From an uncultured Lachnospiraceae bacterium (GTDB taxonomy: Bacteria > Bacillota > Clostridia > Lachnospirales > Lachnospiraceae): a stretch of DNA of 64,000 nt. Shown piece after piece: positions 44,165-53,146 of the stretch. The notes beneath the pieces are model-generated. The model was not told the origin of the DNA, searched no databases, and saw nothing but the letters and a program-made list of their open reading frames with translations. The stretch lies in NCBI GenBank assembly GCA_946628415.1, contig CAMOWK010000002.1:124001-188000 (forward strand), written 5' to 3'. The position numbers and the translations under genes are program-made. Each line of letters starts with the position of its first letter. The first letter of the stretch is position 1.

Positions 44165-46147
44165 GTGGCAACAACAAAGGGAAATCTTACCATAGACAGC
44201 GAGAATATATTTCCGATAATTAAGAAATGGTTATATTCGGATCATGACATTTTTATAAGAGAACTTATATCGAACGGAGTTGATGCTATCACTAAGTTAA
44301 AGAGGCTTTCAAGCATGGGTGAGGCTGATATACCGTCGGGAGAGCAGTATAAGGTTACGGTTTATGCAAGTCCTCTTGAAAAAACTCTTACATTTGTAGA
44401 TAACGGTATCGGTATGACAGAAGAAGAGGTTGATAAGTATATCAATCAGATAGCATTTTCGGGAGCTACCGATTTCCTTGAGAAGTATAAGGATAAGGAT
44501 GAGAATGACCAGATAATAGGTCATTTCGGACTCGGTTTCTACTCGGCATTCATGGTGTCCGATAAGGTTACTATCGAGTCACTTTCTTATAAAGAAGGTT
44601 CTAAGCCTGTTTACTGGGAATGCGATGGCGGAACTACATTTTCTATGAGTGAAGGTAACTATAATGAGCGTGGTACAAGGATTACTCTTTACCTAAGTGA
44701 AGATTCGCTTGAATTTGCTAATGAATTCAGAATTAAAGAAATCATAAATAAGTACTGTTCATTCATGCCTGTAGAGATTTACTTCGTAAATGAAGACGAA
44801 GCAAGGAAGAAGCAGAATGAAGTGGTTCAGGAAAAAGAAAAGAAGGATAAAGAAAGTAAGGAAGAGGATGAACTCATCGGCGATGTAACTGAAGAAAGCG
44901 GTGACGCTGAGGAAGATGGTACAAAAGATGATGATTCTTCTAGCGATGAGCCAAAGCCTCTTAATGATATACATCCTCTTTGGATGAAAACTCCGGGAGA
45001 ATGCACTGATGAGGAGTATAAGGATTTCTATCAGAGGGTATTCTTTGACTTTAAGGAACCGCTTTTCTGGATTCATCTTAATATGGATTATCCTTTTAAT
45101 CTCAAGGGTATTCTTTACTTCCCGAGAGTAAACCCGAATACAGAGCAGCTTGAAGGAACCGTAAAACTTTATAATAATCAGGTATTCGTTGCAGATAACA
45201 TTAAAGAGGTAATTCCTGAATTTCTTCTTCTCCTTAAGGGAGTTATAGACTGTCCTGATCTTCCTTTAAATGTATCGAGAAGCGCTCTTCAGAATGACGG
45301 TTTTGTAAAGAAGATTTCTGACCATATCACTAAAAAAGTTGCCGATAAACTTATCGGAATGTTTAAGACTAAGAGAGAAGATTACGAAAAATTCTGGGAT
45401 GACATATCACCATTTATCAAGTACGGCTGCCTCAGAGATGAGAAGTTTAACGAGAAGATGAATGATTATATGATATTTAAGAATCTTGAGGATAAGTACA
45501 TTACACTTCCTGAGTATCTTGAGGCAGGCAAAGAAAAGTACGAGAATAAAGTTTTCTATGTAACTGATTCAGAGGTTCAGGCTCAGTACATTGATATGTT
45601 CAAAAAGGCAGGTATGGATGCGGTTTATCTTACACATAATATCGATACACCGTATATCACAAACCTTGAAATGAAAAATGAAGGAGTTAAGTTCCTCAGA
45701 ATTGATGCTGATGTGAGCACGGCTCTTAAAGGCGACGCGCTTTCTGAAGAGGATGAGAAAAAGTATAACGATGCATTTACGGAGATATTTAAGAAGGCTC
45801 TTTCTGTAGAGAAGATAAATATCAAAGTGGAAAGCCTTACTGATGAGAATATTTCATCCATGCTTACTATGAGTGAAGATCAAAGAAGAATGTCTGAGAT
45901 GATGAAGATGTACAACATGGGCAGCATGCCGGGGCTTGATTACGGTAAGGATGCGGAAACACTTGTCCTGAATATCAATAATCCGCTTGTTAAGTATGTG
46001 TATGATAATCAGGAAGGTGAGAATACAGAACTGGTATGTAAGCAGCTTTATGACCTTGCAGTCATATCAAACAGACAGCTTACGGCAGATGAACTCACCG
46101 GATTCATTGAAAGAAGTAATAAAATACTTACAAAGATAATCGGATAA
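44165..46147 (+). CDS. htpG: Molecular chaperone HtpG (bacterial Hsp90) with a charged linker
   Basis: Start is GTG at 44165 with GAGG 9 bases before. The 660-residue protein is an ATP-driven dimeric chaperone of the cytosol. The N-domain holds IRELISNGVDA, DNGIGM and HFGLGFYSAFM (ATP lid and pocket). The middle domain starts at HPLWMKTP and carries the catalytic arginine region SRSALQND. Between them, residues about 212-265 are a Lys/Glu- then Asp/Ser-rich linker. Typical HtpG has only a short link there, while eukaryotic Hsp90 has a long charged one. Expression is under HrcA through CIRCE; a strong terminator follows. Confidence 0.96.
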   Translation: MATTKGNLTIDSENIFPIIKKWLYSDHDIFIRELISNGVDAITKLKRLSSMGEADIPSGEQYKVTVYASPLEKTLTFVDNGIGMTEEEVDKYINQIAFSGATDFLEKYKDKDENDQIIGHFGLGFYSAFMVSDKVTIESLSYKEGSKPVYWECDGGTTFSMSEGNYNERGTRITLYLSEDSLEFANEFRIKEIINKYCSFMPVEIYFVNEDEARKKQNEVVQEKEKKDKESKEEDELIGDVTEESGDAEEDGTKDDDSSSDEPKPLNDIHPLWMKTPGECTDEEYKDFYQRVFFDFKEPLFWIHLNMDYPFNLKGILYFPRVNPNTEQLEGTVKLYNNQVFVADNIKEVIPEFLLLLKGVIDCPDLPLNVSRSALQNDGFVKKISDHITKKVADKLIGMFKTKREDYEKFWDDISPFIKYGCLRDEKFNEKMNDYMIFKNLEDKYITLPEYLEAGKEKYENKVFYVTDSEVQAQYIDMFKKAGMDAVYLTHNIDTPYITNLEMKNEGVKFLRIDADVSTALKGDALSEEDEKKYNDAFTEIFKKALSVEKINIKVESLTDENISSMLTMSEDQRRMSEMMKMYNMGSMPGLDYGKDAETLVLNINNPLVKYVYDNQEGENTELVCKQLYDLAVISNRQLTADELTGFIERSNKILTKIIG

Positions 46148-46157
46148 TCAAGAAAAT

Positions 46158-46188
46158 CGGGGAGATATCAGGTCTCCCCGTTTTTTTT
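46158..46188 (+). terminator. htpG terminator
   Basis: CGGGGAGA and TCTCCCCG pair perfectly around TATCAGG, followed by eight T. Confidence 0.95.
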
Positions 46189-46291
46189 ATGGATTTGTTT
46201 ATAGTTGTAATTTGTCATAGTATTAATCTTTGTATGGAATTAAAATTAATCATGCGATATAATAGAACAGTGTATGAGATTTAAAGGGGTG

Positions 46292-46906
46292 ATGGTCATA
46301 AAGAATCTGATTAAAACCAATTTAATAAACCTTGGACTTCTTGTGCTTGTTGTACTTATCTATGTCATATTTAACGGGCTTCTTGATATGGAGGTTCCTA
46401 TGACGCTCGCTGCTACGGGTTTTGCCGGAGTCATATGGATTATATATACTTTATATTCCAATTATGTGGCGCTTAATACGAAAGATAATCCTATACTTAA
46501 GACGGATAGTATCAAGGGATTAAATGATGCCGGAAGACGCGGTGCATTCTCAAAAGAAAGACAGGAGTTGTGCACCATGTATAACAGTATCATGTCGAGG
46601 GAGAAGTATTTCGGTTCCATGGACCCTGACAGCAGACTCCCGGAAGCGTATGTGATGATAAGGCTGCAGGCTGAGAATGATCTTGAAAGAGCTACTGACT
46701 TTATAAACAGCTATGACTATGAGTATGGTGTTTATGGACGTGATACTGCATATCTTAAAGAAACTATGAAAGATATGGAAGGGCTTGTTAAGAAACTCAA
46801 CCAGCTTGTGGAACTTTCATATTCGCTTGATGATAATATAAAGAAGGTTGATATGAGAAAGGTCGATGACCTTATCGAATCTCTTCAGACCATGAAGGAA
46901 ATGTAA
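46292..46906 (+). CDS. Anchored coiled protein of unknown function
   Basis: The product has two membrane segments (about 8-28 and 36-54) and a long helical cytoplasmic part to residue 204. I prefer the ATG at 46292, because the TATAAT at 46258-46263 puts the message start near 46270 and leaves no leader for the ATG at 46274; GGGG is only 3 bases before it, so this is uncertain. It precedes the solute-binding/VWA gene by 37 bases. In related genomes such VWA genes sit beside XpaC- and TelA-like genes; I cannot confirm that this is XpaC-like. Confidence 0.6.
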   Translation: MVIKNLIKTNLINLGLLVLVVLIYVIFNGLLDMEVPMTLAATGFAGVIWIIYTLYSNYVALNTKDNPILKTDSIKGLNDAGRRGAFSKERQELCTMYNSIMSREKYFGSMDPDSRLPEAYVMIRLQAENDLERATDFINSYDYEYGVYGRDTAYLKETMKDMEGLVKKLNQLVELSYSLDDNIKKVDMRKVDDLIESLQTMKEM

Positions 46907-46943
46907 TTCATATTTAGTATTATGCAATGAAAGGTGATAAAAA

Positions 46944-48581
46944 ATGAAATCAAACAAAAATGCATTTATTGCAGTCGTTATTGCGGTTGTTTTTATTGTG
47001 ATCATTGGCATAGGTTTTATAATTAAGAACCAGTCGGGAGGAAGAACAACCGATACAATGCTAAGACATATAAAGGTGACAGAAAAGACGCCTGTTAAAG
47101 CGTCGGTTTCTCTTGATGACTCTTCACTTTATGATGAACTGCCTGAGATTACCAAGTATCCGCTTTCAGTAACAGGAAGAGGAGATATAGTTATCGAAGT
47201 TATGACCTCACCTGAAAAAGCAGGTAAGGATTATGAGTCATGGCTCATAGATGTTGCAGAGAAATTTAATAAAGAAGGCAATGCTATCGGCAACGGAAGA
47301 AAGGTGGCTGTTTCTGTAAGATCCGTTACATCGGGACTTGCAGCGGATTATATCATTTCCAATAAGCATACTCCTGAACTTTTCACACCTTCAAATTATC
47401 TCTGGGGTGAATATATAAATGCCAACGGCGGTAATGTTACGGTTCTTAATGACAGACTTGTGGGAAATACAGCAGGACTTCTTATTTCAAAGGGAAGTGA
47501 TTATAAGACCTATGATGAGATTATAAAGGCGGTGCAGGAAGGCAAGATCAATATCGGTTATACAAATCCGCAGACAAGTTCAACGGGTATGAATCTTCTT
47601 ATATCCATACTTAAGGACGGTTCGGAGGACATTACTGCAGATGCAGCAGTTGATAATTTTAAACTCTTCCAGCAGAACATTCCTTTCGTTGCCTATAATA
47701 CCATGCAGATGCGTGACAGTGCCCAGAAGGGTACGCTTGATGGAATGATACTTGAATATCAGACCTATATAAATGAGAAGAATGTAAACAAGCTTTATGA
47801 TTTTATACCTTTTGGTATAAGGCATGACAATCCTCTTTATATCGTAAATCAGGATGAGAGAGATGCCGATACAATTGAGGCATGTAAGCTTTTCAATGAA
47901 TACTGTATGAACAGTAACAGTCAGAGTATAGCAACAAAGTACGGCTTTAATGCTAATGATGATTATAAATCTGACAGAGAGATAATAGGCGCTGAAGTTA
48001 ATCAGGCACTTTCAATATATAAGGCTAATAAGGATAACGGACAGGACATCATAGCTGTTTTCGTTGCTGACTGCAGCGGAAGTATGTCGGGAGATCCGAT
48101 TAATCAGCTTAAGGAGTCGCTTTCAAACGGTGCTCAGTATATCAATGAGAATAATATGATAGGACTTGTCAGCTACAGTACAAATGTATCCATAGAAGTT
48201 CCTATAGCTAAATTTGATCTTAACCAGAGAGCATTCTTCCAGGGCGGAATCAACGGGCTTACCGCGTCTGGAAGTACAGCGAGTTATGATGCTGTGGTTG
48301 TTGCCATGGATATGATAAGGAAGGCAAAGGAGACAAATCCTGATGCAAAGGCTATGATTTTCCTTCTGAGCGACGGATATGCAAATGAAGGATATGGTAT
48401 GAAGGATATAACTCCGGCTCTTAAGGAATCTGAAATTCCGGTTTATACTATAAGTTACACAAGTGACGCTGATACTGATGCCATGAGAAGCTTATCTGAG
48501 ATAAACGAGGCTGCTACAATAAATGCCGACAGTGATGATATAGTATACAAGATAAAGAGCCTGTTTAATTCACAGATGTAA
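46944..48581 (+). CDS. Solute-binding domain fused to a VWA domain, membrane-anchored
   Basis: The 545-residue protein has an N-terminal anchor (FIAVVIAVVFIVIIGIGFII), a periplasmic-type binding domain (about 65-340, with YTNPQTSSTGMN as in bacterial anion-binding proteins) and a C-terminal von Willebrand A domain whose metal site is DCSGSMSG (Asp376). It probably lies outside the membrane and joins ligand capture to metal-dependent adhesion. This fusion is known in Clostridia, often near tellurite/toxic-anion genes. AAAGGTG precedes the ATG. The bound ligand is unknown. Confidence 0.82.
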   Translation: MKSNKNAFIAVVIAVVFIVIIGIGFIIKNQSGGRTTDTMLRHIKVTEKTPVKASVSLDDSSLYDELPEITKYPLSVTGRGDIVIEVMTSPEKAGKDYESWLIDVAEKFNKEGNAIGNGRKVAVSVRSVTSGLAADYIISNKHTPELFTPSNYLWGEYINANGGNVTVLNDRLVGNTAGLLISKGSDYKTYDEIIKAVQEGKINIGYTNPQTSSTGMNLLISILKDGSEDITADAAVDNFKLFQQNIPFVAYNTMQMRDSAQKGTLDGMILEYQTYINEKNVNKLYDFIPFGIRHDNPLYIVNQDERDADTIEACKLFNEYCMNSNSQSIATKYGFNANDDYKSDREIIGAEVNQALSIYKANKDNGQDIIAVFVADCSGSMSGDPINQLKESLSNGAQYINENNMIGLVSYSTNVSIEVPIAKFDLNQRAFFQGGINGLTASGSTASYDAVVVAMDMIRKAKETNPDAKAMIFLLSDGYANEGYGMKDITPALKESEIPVYTISYTSDADTDAMRSLSEINEAATINADSDDIVYKIKSLFNSQM

Positions 48582-48594
48582 GGGGAAGCCTATA

Positions 48595-50025
48595 ATGAAA
48601 ATATATAATACATTAACACGTAAAAAAGAGAAATTTGTTCCTATTAATCCCGGTAAGGTTGGCATATATGTATGCGGACCGACTGTATATAACCTTATAC
48701 ATATAGGTAATGCCAGACCTATGATAGTTTTTGATACCTTAAGAAGATATCTCGAATATAAGGGCTTTGAGGTTAATTACGTTTCTAATTTTACTGATGT
48801 TGATGACAAGATTATAAAAAGGGCAAATGAAGAGAATAAGATAGCCAGCTTTATATCCGAAAAATACATCGAAGAATGTAAGAAGGATATGGAAGCTTTG
48901 AATGTAAGACCGGCAACTACCCATCCTAAAGCTACGGAAGAAATTCCTGATATGATAGAGATGGTCAAGGTTCTTATCGAAAAAGGACATGCTTACGAGA
49001 AGAACGGAACGGTTTATTTCCGTACAAGAAGCTTTGCACCGTACGGAAAGCTTTCCCATAAGAACATAGATGAGCTTGAGGCAGGTCACAGAGATGATGC
49101 TCATGTGCTTAAGGTTACAGGCGAAGATGAAAAAGAGGACGGACTTGATTTTGTTCTTTGGAAACCTAAAAAAGAAGGTGAACCATCATGGCCTTCACCT
49201 TGGGGTGAGGGACGTCCCGGTTGGCATCTTGAGTGTTCTGTAATGTCCAAAAAGTATATCGGCGGTACTATCGATATACATGCCGGTGGGGAAGATCTCA
49301 TATTCCCACACCATGAGAATGAGATTGCCCAGAGTGAAGCCGCAAACGGAACTCTTTTTGCAAGATACTGGATGCATAACGGTTTCCTCAGAATAGCAAA
49401 TGAAAATGATGAGTTTGAGAAGATGTCCAAGTCTCTTGGAAACTTTAAAACCGTAAGAGAGATATGCAGCGTATATGATCCACAGGTTGTAAGGTTCTTT
49501 ATGCTTTCAGCCCAGTACAGGAGTCCGCTTAACTTTTCTCCAAAGCTGATAGAGTCATCCAAGAACAGTCTTGAAAGAATACTTACTGCAGCAGACAGAC
49601 TCAGGGATCTTATGCAGAGTCCTAAGGTAAATGATGAGCCGGAAGCAGATATAAATGCAATTAAGAAGATTGATGAATTTGTAGACCGTTATAACGCCGC
49701 TATGGATGATGACCTTAATACTGCAGATGCAATCTCGGTCATCTTTGAATTTGTTAAGTATATCAATACTGTCTGCGAAGAAGTTTCAACCGATACAGTC
49801 GGTAAATTCTATGATGTGCTTAATGTGCTTACGGATACACTCGGAATAATCATTGACAGGAAGGAAGATGTTCTGGACAGTGATATTGAGAAACTTATTG
49901 AAGAGAGACAGCTTGCCAGAAAGAATAAGGATTTCAAGAGAGCTGATGAAATAAGAGACGACCTTTTAAAGAGAGGTATTGAGCTTAAAGATACAAGGGA
50001 AGGGGTCAAATGGAAGAGACTCTAA
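48595..50025 (+). CDS. cysS: Cysteine-tRNA ligase
   Basis: This 476-residue class I synthetase charges tRNA-Cys. It has GPTVYNLIHIGNAR (HIGH-type motif at 36-39), zinc ligands including CGPT and HLECS, and KMSKSLGN. AGGGGA precedes the ATG. The last 16 bases overlap mrnC. The order cysS, mrnC, rlmB, sigH is conserved in Firmicutes. No T-box leader is visible before it. Confidence 0.97.
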   Translation: MKIYNTLTRKKEKFVPINPGKVGIYVCGPTVYNLIHIGNARPMIVFDTLRRYLEYKGFEVNYVSNFTDVDDKIIKRANEENKIASFISEKYIEECKKDMEALNVRPATTHPKATEEIPDMIEMVKVLIEKGHAYEKNGTVYFRTRSFAPYGKLSHKNIDELEAGHRDDAHVLKVTGEDEKEDGLDFVLWKPKKEGEPSWPSPWGEGRPGWHLECSVMSKKYIGGTIDIHAGGEDLIFPHHENEIAQSEAANGTLFARYWMHNGFLRIANENDEFEKMSKSLGNFKTVREICSVYDPQVVRFFMLSAQYRSPLNFSPKLIESSKNSLERILTAADRLRDLMQSPKVNDEPEADINAIKKIDEFVDRYNAAMDDDLNTADAISVIFEFVKYINTVCEEVSTDTVGKFYDVLNVLTDTLGIIIDRKEDVLDSDIEKLIEERQLARKNKDFKRADEIRDDLLKRGIELKDTREGVKWKRL

Positions 50026-50399
50026 AGTATTATCAGTATTCACCTCTTGCCCTTGCGTATATAGGTGACAGTGTATTTGATCTTAAGATCAAGTCATATG
50101 TTGTGGAAAAGGTGAATATGCAGTCTGAAAAGTATCATAACATTGTGACGGCTGTTGTGTCGGCGAGAAGTCAGGCGGGCTTTATAGATGCTTTTTATGA
50201 CAAGTTTACTGAGACTGAACAGGATATATATAGAAGAGCCAGAAATGCCTCCGTTCATTCCAAGGCAAAAAATGCAAGTATGGCAGAGTATAAGAAGGCT
50301 ACCGGGTTTGAAGCTGTTCTTGGGTATTTATATCTTATTAAAGATGATGTGAGGTTAGATGAGATAGTATCAGAGGTAATTGAGTATGCCGGAATATAA
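50010..50399 (+). CDS. mrnC: Mini-ribonuclease III
   Basis: The 129-residue protein is the RNase III catalytic domain alone, without the RNA-binding domain. YSPLALAYIGDSVFDL holds the metal-binding residues and ARNASVHSKAKNAS is family-typical. It matures the ends of 23S rRNA as a dimer. It overlaps cysS and the rlmB gene on either side, showing tight coupling. Confidence 0.93.
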   Translation: MEETLKYYQYSPLALAYIGDSVFDLKIKSYVVEKVNMQSEKYHNIVTAVVSARSQAGFIDAFYDKFTETEQDIYRRARNASVHSKAKNASMAEYKKATGFEAVLGYLYLIKDDVRLDEIVSEVIEYAGI

Positions 50400-51213
50400 A
50401 GGTGGAAAAAGGAACTTTGGTGATATGACTGAACTTAAAATAGATAGTTCCAATGAAAAAAATGATAAAAAACTGGAAGAGGACAAGAGTTTTGTTGAAG
50501 GAAGAAATGCTGTTATGGAAGCATTTCGCGCCGGAAAAACTGTTGACAGGCTTTATGTACAGGACGGACTTAAGGACAGCGCGATAAGTTCTATACTTCG
50601 TATGGCTAAGAAGAATAATGTAAATGTTCGTTTTACATCCAAACAGAAGCTTGATTTTATGTCAGAGACTAAAAAGCATCAGGGTGTAATAGCGCAGTGC
50701 TCGGCATATAAATATGCTGAGCTTGAGGATATTTTTGAACTGGCAAAAGAAAAAAATGAGGATCCTTTTATATTTATATTAGATGAGATAGTTGACCCTC
50801 ATAATCTTGGCGCTATTATCAGGACAGCAAATGTATGTGGAGCTCACGGAGTAATAATTCCAAAGAATCGATCTGTAGGGCTTACATCAACTGCAGTTAA
50901 AACTTCTGCAGGGGCAGTTAATTATACTCCTGTTGTTAAAGTGACAAATATTAGCCAGACCATAGAAGAGTTAAAGACCAGAGGGATATGGTTTGCCTGT
51001 GCCGATATGGCAGGCGAGGTCATGTATAACTGTGATCTTACCGGACCAATCGGGCTGGTTATCGGAAGTGAGGGAAGTGGAGTTTCAAGGCTTGTAAAAG
51101 AGAAGTGCGACTATATAGTTGCAGTTCCGATGAAAGGAAATGTTGATTCGCTTAATGCTTCCGTTGCAACGGGAATTCTTGCTTATGAGATAGTCAGACA
51201 GAGGATGAAGTAG
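50386..51213 (+). CDS. rlmB: 23S rRNA 2'-O-methyltransferase, TrmH/SpoU family
   Basis: Start at ATG 50386 (GAGG 9 bases before). The 275-residue protein has the N-terminal substrate-binding domain with VEGRNAVMEAFRAG and the SpoU knot with LDEIVDPHNLGAIIRTA, VIGSEGSGVSRLV and VPMKGNVDSLNASVA. RlmB methylates a G in the peptidyl-transferase region of 23S rRNA. The first 30 residues are a charged extra tail. It overlaps mrnC by 14 bases. Confidence 0.93.
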   Translation: MPEYKGGKRNFGDMTELKIDSSNEKNDKKLEEDKSFVEGRNAVMEAFRAGKTVDRLYVQDGLKDSAISSILRMAKKNNVNVRFTSKQKLDFMSETKKHQGVIAQCSAYKYAELEDIFELAKEKNEDPFIFILDEIVDPHNLGAIIRTANVCGAHGVIIPKNRSVGLTSTAVKTSAGAVNYTPVVKVTNISQTIEELKTRGIWFACADMAGEVMYNCDLTGPIGLVIGSEGSGVSRLVKEKCDYIVAVPMKGNVDSLNASVATGILAYEIVRQRMK

Positions 51214-51270
51214 TGGTTCGGCGCTTATTAAAAGAAGCTGATACCATGAACGAGGTTGGAATAATTATTC

Positions 51271-51882
51271 ATGAATAGTGTTGATTATAATTCACTGACC
51301 GATGATGAGCTTATAGCTCTGTATAATGAAGGCGACAGTGAAGCAGAAGAGTTTCTTCTTAAGAAGTATATTCCTCTTGTTAAAAAAGAAATCAGATATC
51401 TTTATATTGTCGGTGCTGAAACAGATGACCTGAGTCAGGAGGCAATGATAGGACTGTTTAAGGCAATAAGAGATTTTAAACCGAAAAAAGGAGCGACATT
51501 CATTACTTATGCGACAACCTGTATCCGTAATGAGATAAAGACAGCTATCACAAAGTCAAACAGGATTAAACATCAGCCGCTTAATACCTACATTTCCATA
51601 TATGCCAATCAGGGTACTGACTCATTCGTCGGAAATGAACCGACACTTATAATAGATACGCTTCAGGCCGGAGATATGTCTGATCCTGAATTTATACTTT
51701 TGCATGAAGAACTTCAATCAGAACTTCTTGAAAGGATAGAGACTGAACTTAGTCCTATTGAAAGAAAAGTGACAAAACTCTATCTTGAAGGGTTGTCACA
51801 TATGGATATAGCAAAACTTATTGGTAAGAATGAACAGTCGGTTACAAATGCATTATCAAGAGTAAGAGCCAAGCTGAGATAG
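51271..51882 (+). CDS. sigH: RNA polymerase sigma factor, SigH-like
   Basis: The 203-residue sigma-70 family factor has region 2 (ETDDLSQEAMIGLFKAIRDF) and region 4 (SPIERKVTKLYLEGLSHMDIAKLIGKN). Gene order after cysS, mrnC and rlmB marks it as SigH, which in Bacillus controls entry to stationary phase and early sporulation. The PIN-like gene yacP, normally between rlmB and sigH, is absent. No clear ribosome site is seen other than GAGG further upstream. Confidence 0.85.
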   Translation: MNSVDYNSLTDDELIALYNEGDSEAEEFLLKKYIPLVKKEIRYLYIVGAETDDLSQEAMIGLFKAIRDFKPKKGATFITYATTCIRNEIKTAITKSNRIKHQPLNTYISIYANQGTDSFVGNEPTLIIDTLQAGDMSDPEFILLHEELQSELLERIETELSPIERKVTKLYLEGLSHMDIAKLIGKNEQSVTNALSRVRAKLR

Positions 51883-51883
51883 C

Positions 51884-52408
51884 TTAGCTCTTTCTTTTTA
51901 AGATGTTGTGGGCATACTCGACGAATGAGACGGGATCTTCATTTTGGCTCAGTGATGCATTTGAAAAACTTCCGTCCTCGGTTACTTCAGTACCGAAGAA
52001 GTAAGGCGGAGTGAAGGAAACAGCCGACTCCGTATCTGGGAATTCGACCTCGGCATATTTAAGACCTTCGTAATCGCCGTGGAATATATCAAGTTCGATA
52101 TTTAGTGCAGCTTCGTTTGCATTTATGCCTGAAAATTCGCTTAATGGGATTATATATCTTGTTTTTATGATAAAAGCCCCGTCAACTTTGGTTTTAAGTC
52201 TTTCATATTCATCTGGGGCTAGAGAGATTTCATATTCCTCGCGGCTAAGAAGTCCTCCACTTTTAATTGTAAGTATATAGTCATCATCGGACTGCCTTAT
52301 CCTTATTACCGGACTTGTGGAAATGTATCCCTGAGACATTTCCTTTTTTTTGTATTTTTTTAAATCAAAAGGGACTTCATTTATAAGGAATTTACGCTCT
52401 ATTTCCAT
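51884..52408 (-). CDS. CYTH-domain protein
   Basis: The ATG at 52408 (GGAG 7 bases before) gives 174 residues. The protein opens with MEIERKFLIN, the ExExK signature of CYTH phosphatases, followed by the strands typical of the fold (IRIRQSDDDYILTIKSGG, ELDIFHGDYEGLKYAEVEF). Members hydrolyse triphosphates, including inorganic triphosphate, with magnesium. It is transcribed against sigH, with 1 base between the stop codons. Confidence 0.87.
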   Translation of the reverse strand: MEIERKFLINEVPFDLKKYKKKEMSQGYISTSPVIRIRQSDDDYILTIKSGGLLSREEYEISLAPDEYERLKTKVDGAFIIKTRYIIPLSEFSGINANEAALNIELDIFHGDYEGLKYAEVEFPDTESAVSFTPPYFFGTEVTEDGSFSNASLSQNEDPVSFVEYAHNILKRKS

Positions 52409-52470
52409 TTCAGATCTCCTTATCATTGATATTTATAAAACATGCTTTATTCATTATTGTAGTTACTCGC

Positions 52471-52499
52471 TTGAAATAAGTAAAGGAGTATTATATACT
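52471..52499 (+). promoter_or_regulatory. Promoter of the DJ-1/murF genes
   Basis: TTGAAA (52471-52476), 17-base spacer and TATACT (52494-52499). The start would be near 52506, with GGGAGG before the ATG at 52561. Confidence 0.7.
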
Positions 52500-52560
52500 T
52501 TACGGAGTGAAAAAAGGCTTACTTAAGCTTAGGTTTATATGGTTATAAGGGAGGTAAAAA

Positions 52561-53112
52561 ATGGTATACATACTTATGGCAGATGGATTTGAAGAGATTG
52601 AAGGAATCATGGTTGTTGATCTTCTCAGACGCGCGAGAATCGATATAAAGATGGTTTCTATCAGTGATACTAAGGATGTGATCAGTTCACACAATGTTCC
52701 GATAAAGACAGATATTCTTATAGACGAGATGGAAGAGGATTATGATATGCTTGTACTTCCGGGTGGACTTAAGGGTACAAATAATCTTAAGGCAAGCCTG
52801 AAGGTTAAGGAAGTTATAACAAAACAGTATGAAAAAGGCGGTTATCTTGCTGCTATATGCGCTGCTCCTACAGTTTATGGAGAGATGGGACTTCTCAAAG
52901 GGAAAAAGGCAACATGTTATCCGGGACTTGAGGATGGACTTATAGGAGCAGAGTGGACAGGAGACTCTGTTACGGTTGCGGTCGACGGTAAGTTCATAAC
53001 AAGCCGTTCGCTTGCAACTTCGGTTGATTTTGCTCTTAAGATAATTGAGATTCTTGCGGGAAAAGAAGCGGCAGATAAGGTTGCGGCAGGAGTTGTTTAC
53101 AGGGGATGGTAG
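52561..53112 (+). CDS. DJ-1/PfpI family protein
   Basis: The 183-residue protein has the DJ-1 fold with the nucleophile elbow AAICAAP (Cys100) and acidic residue in DGFEEIEG. Length equals the YajL/DJ-1 class. Family members act on damaged or glycated proteins or as chaperones, and some as deglycases; activity cannot be told from sequence. murF starts 34 bases later and is likely co-transcribed. Confidence 0.9.
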   Translation: MVYILMADGFEEIEGIMVVDLLRRARIDIKMVSISDTKDVISSHNVPIKTDILIDEMEEDYDMLVLPGGLKGTNNLKASLKVKEVITKQYEKGGYLAAICAAPTVYGEMGLLKGKKATCYPGLEDGLIGAEWTGDSVTVAVDGKFITSRSLATSVDFALKIIEILAGKEAADKVAAGVVYRGW

Positions 53113-53146
53113 AAATACCGGACAATAATTTTTAAAGGAGACAGAA

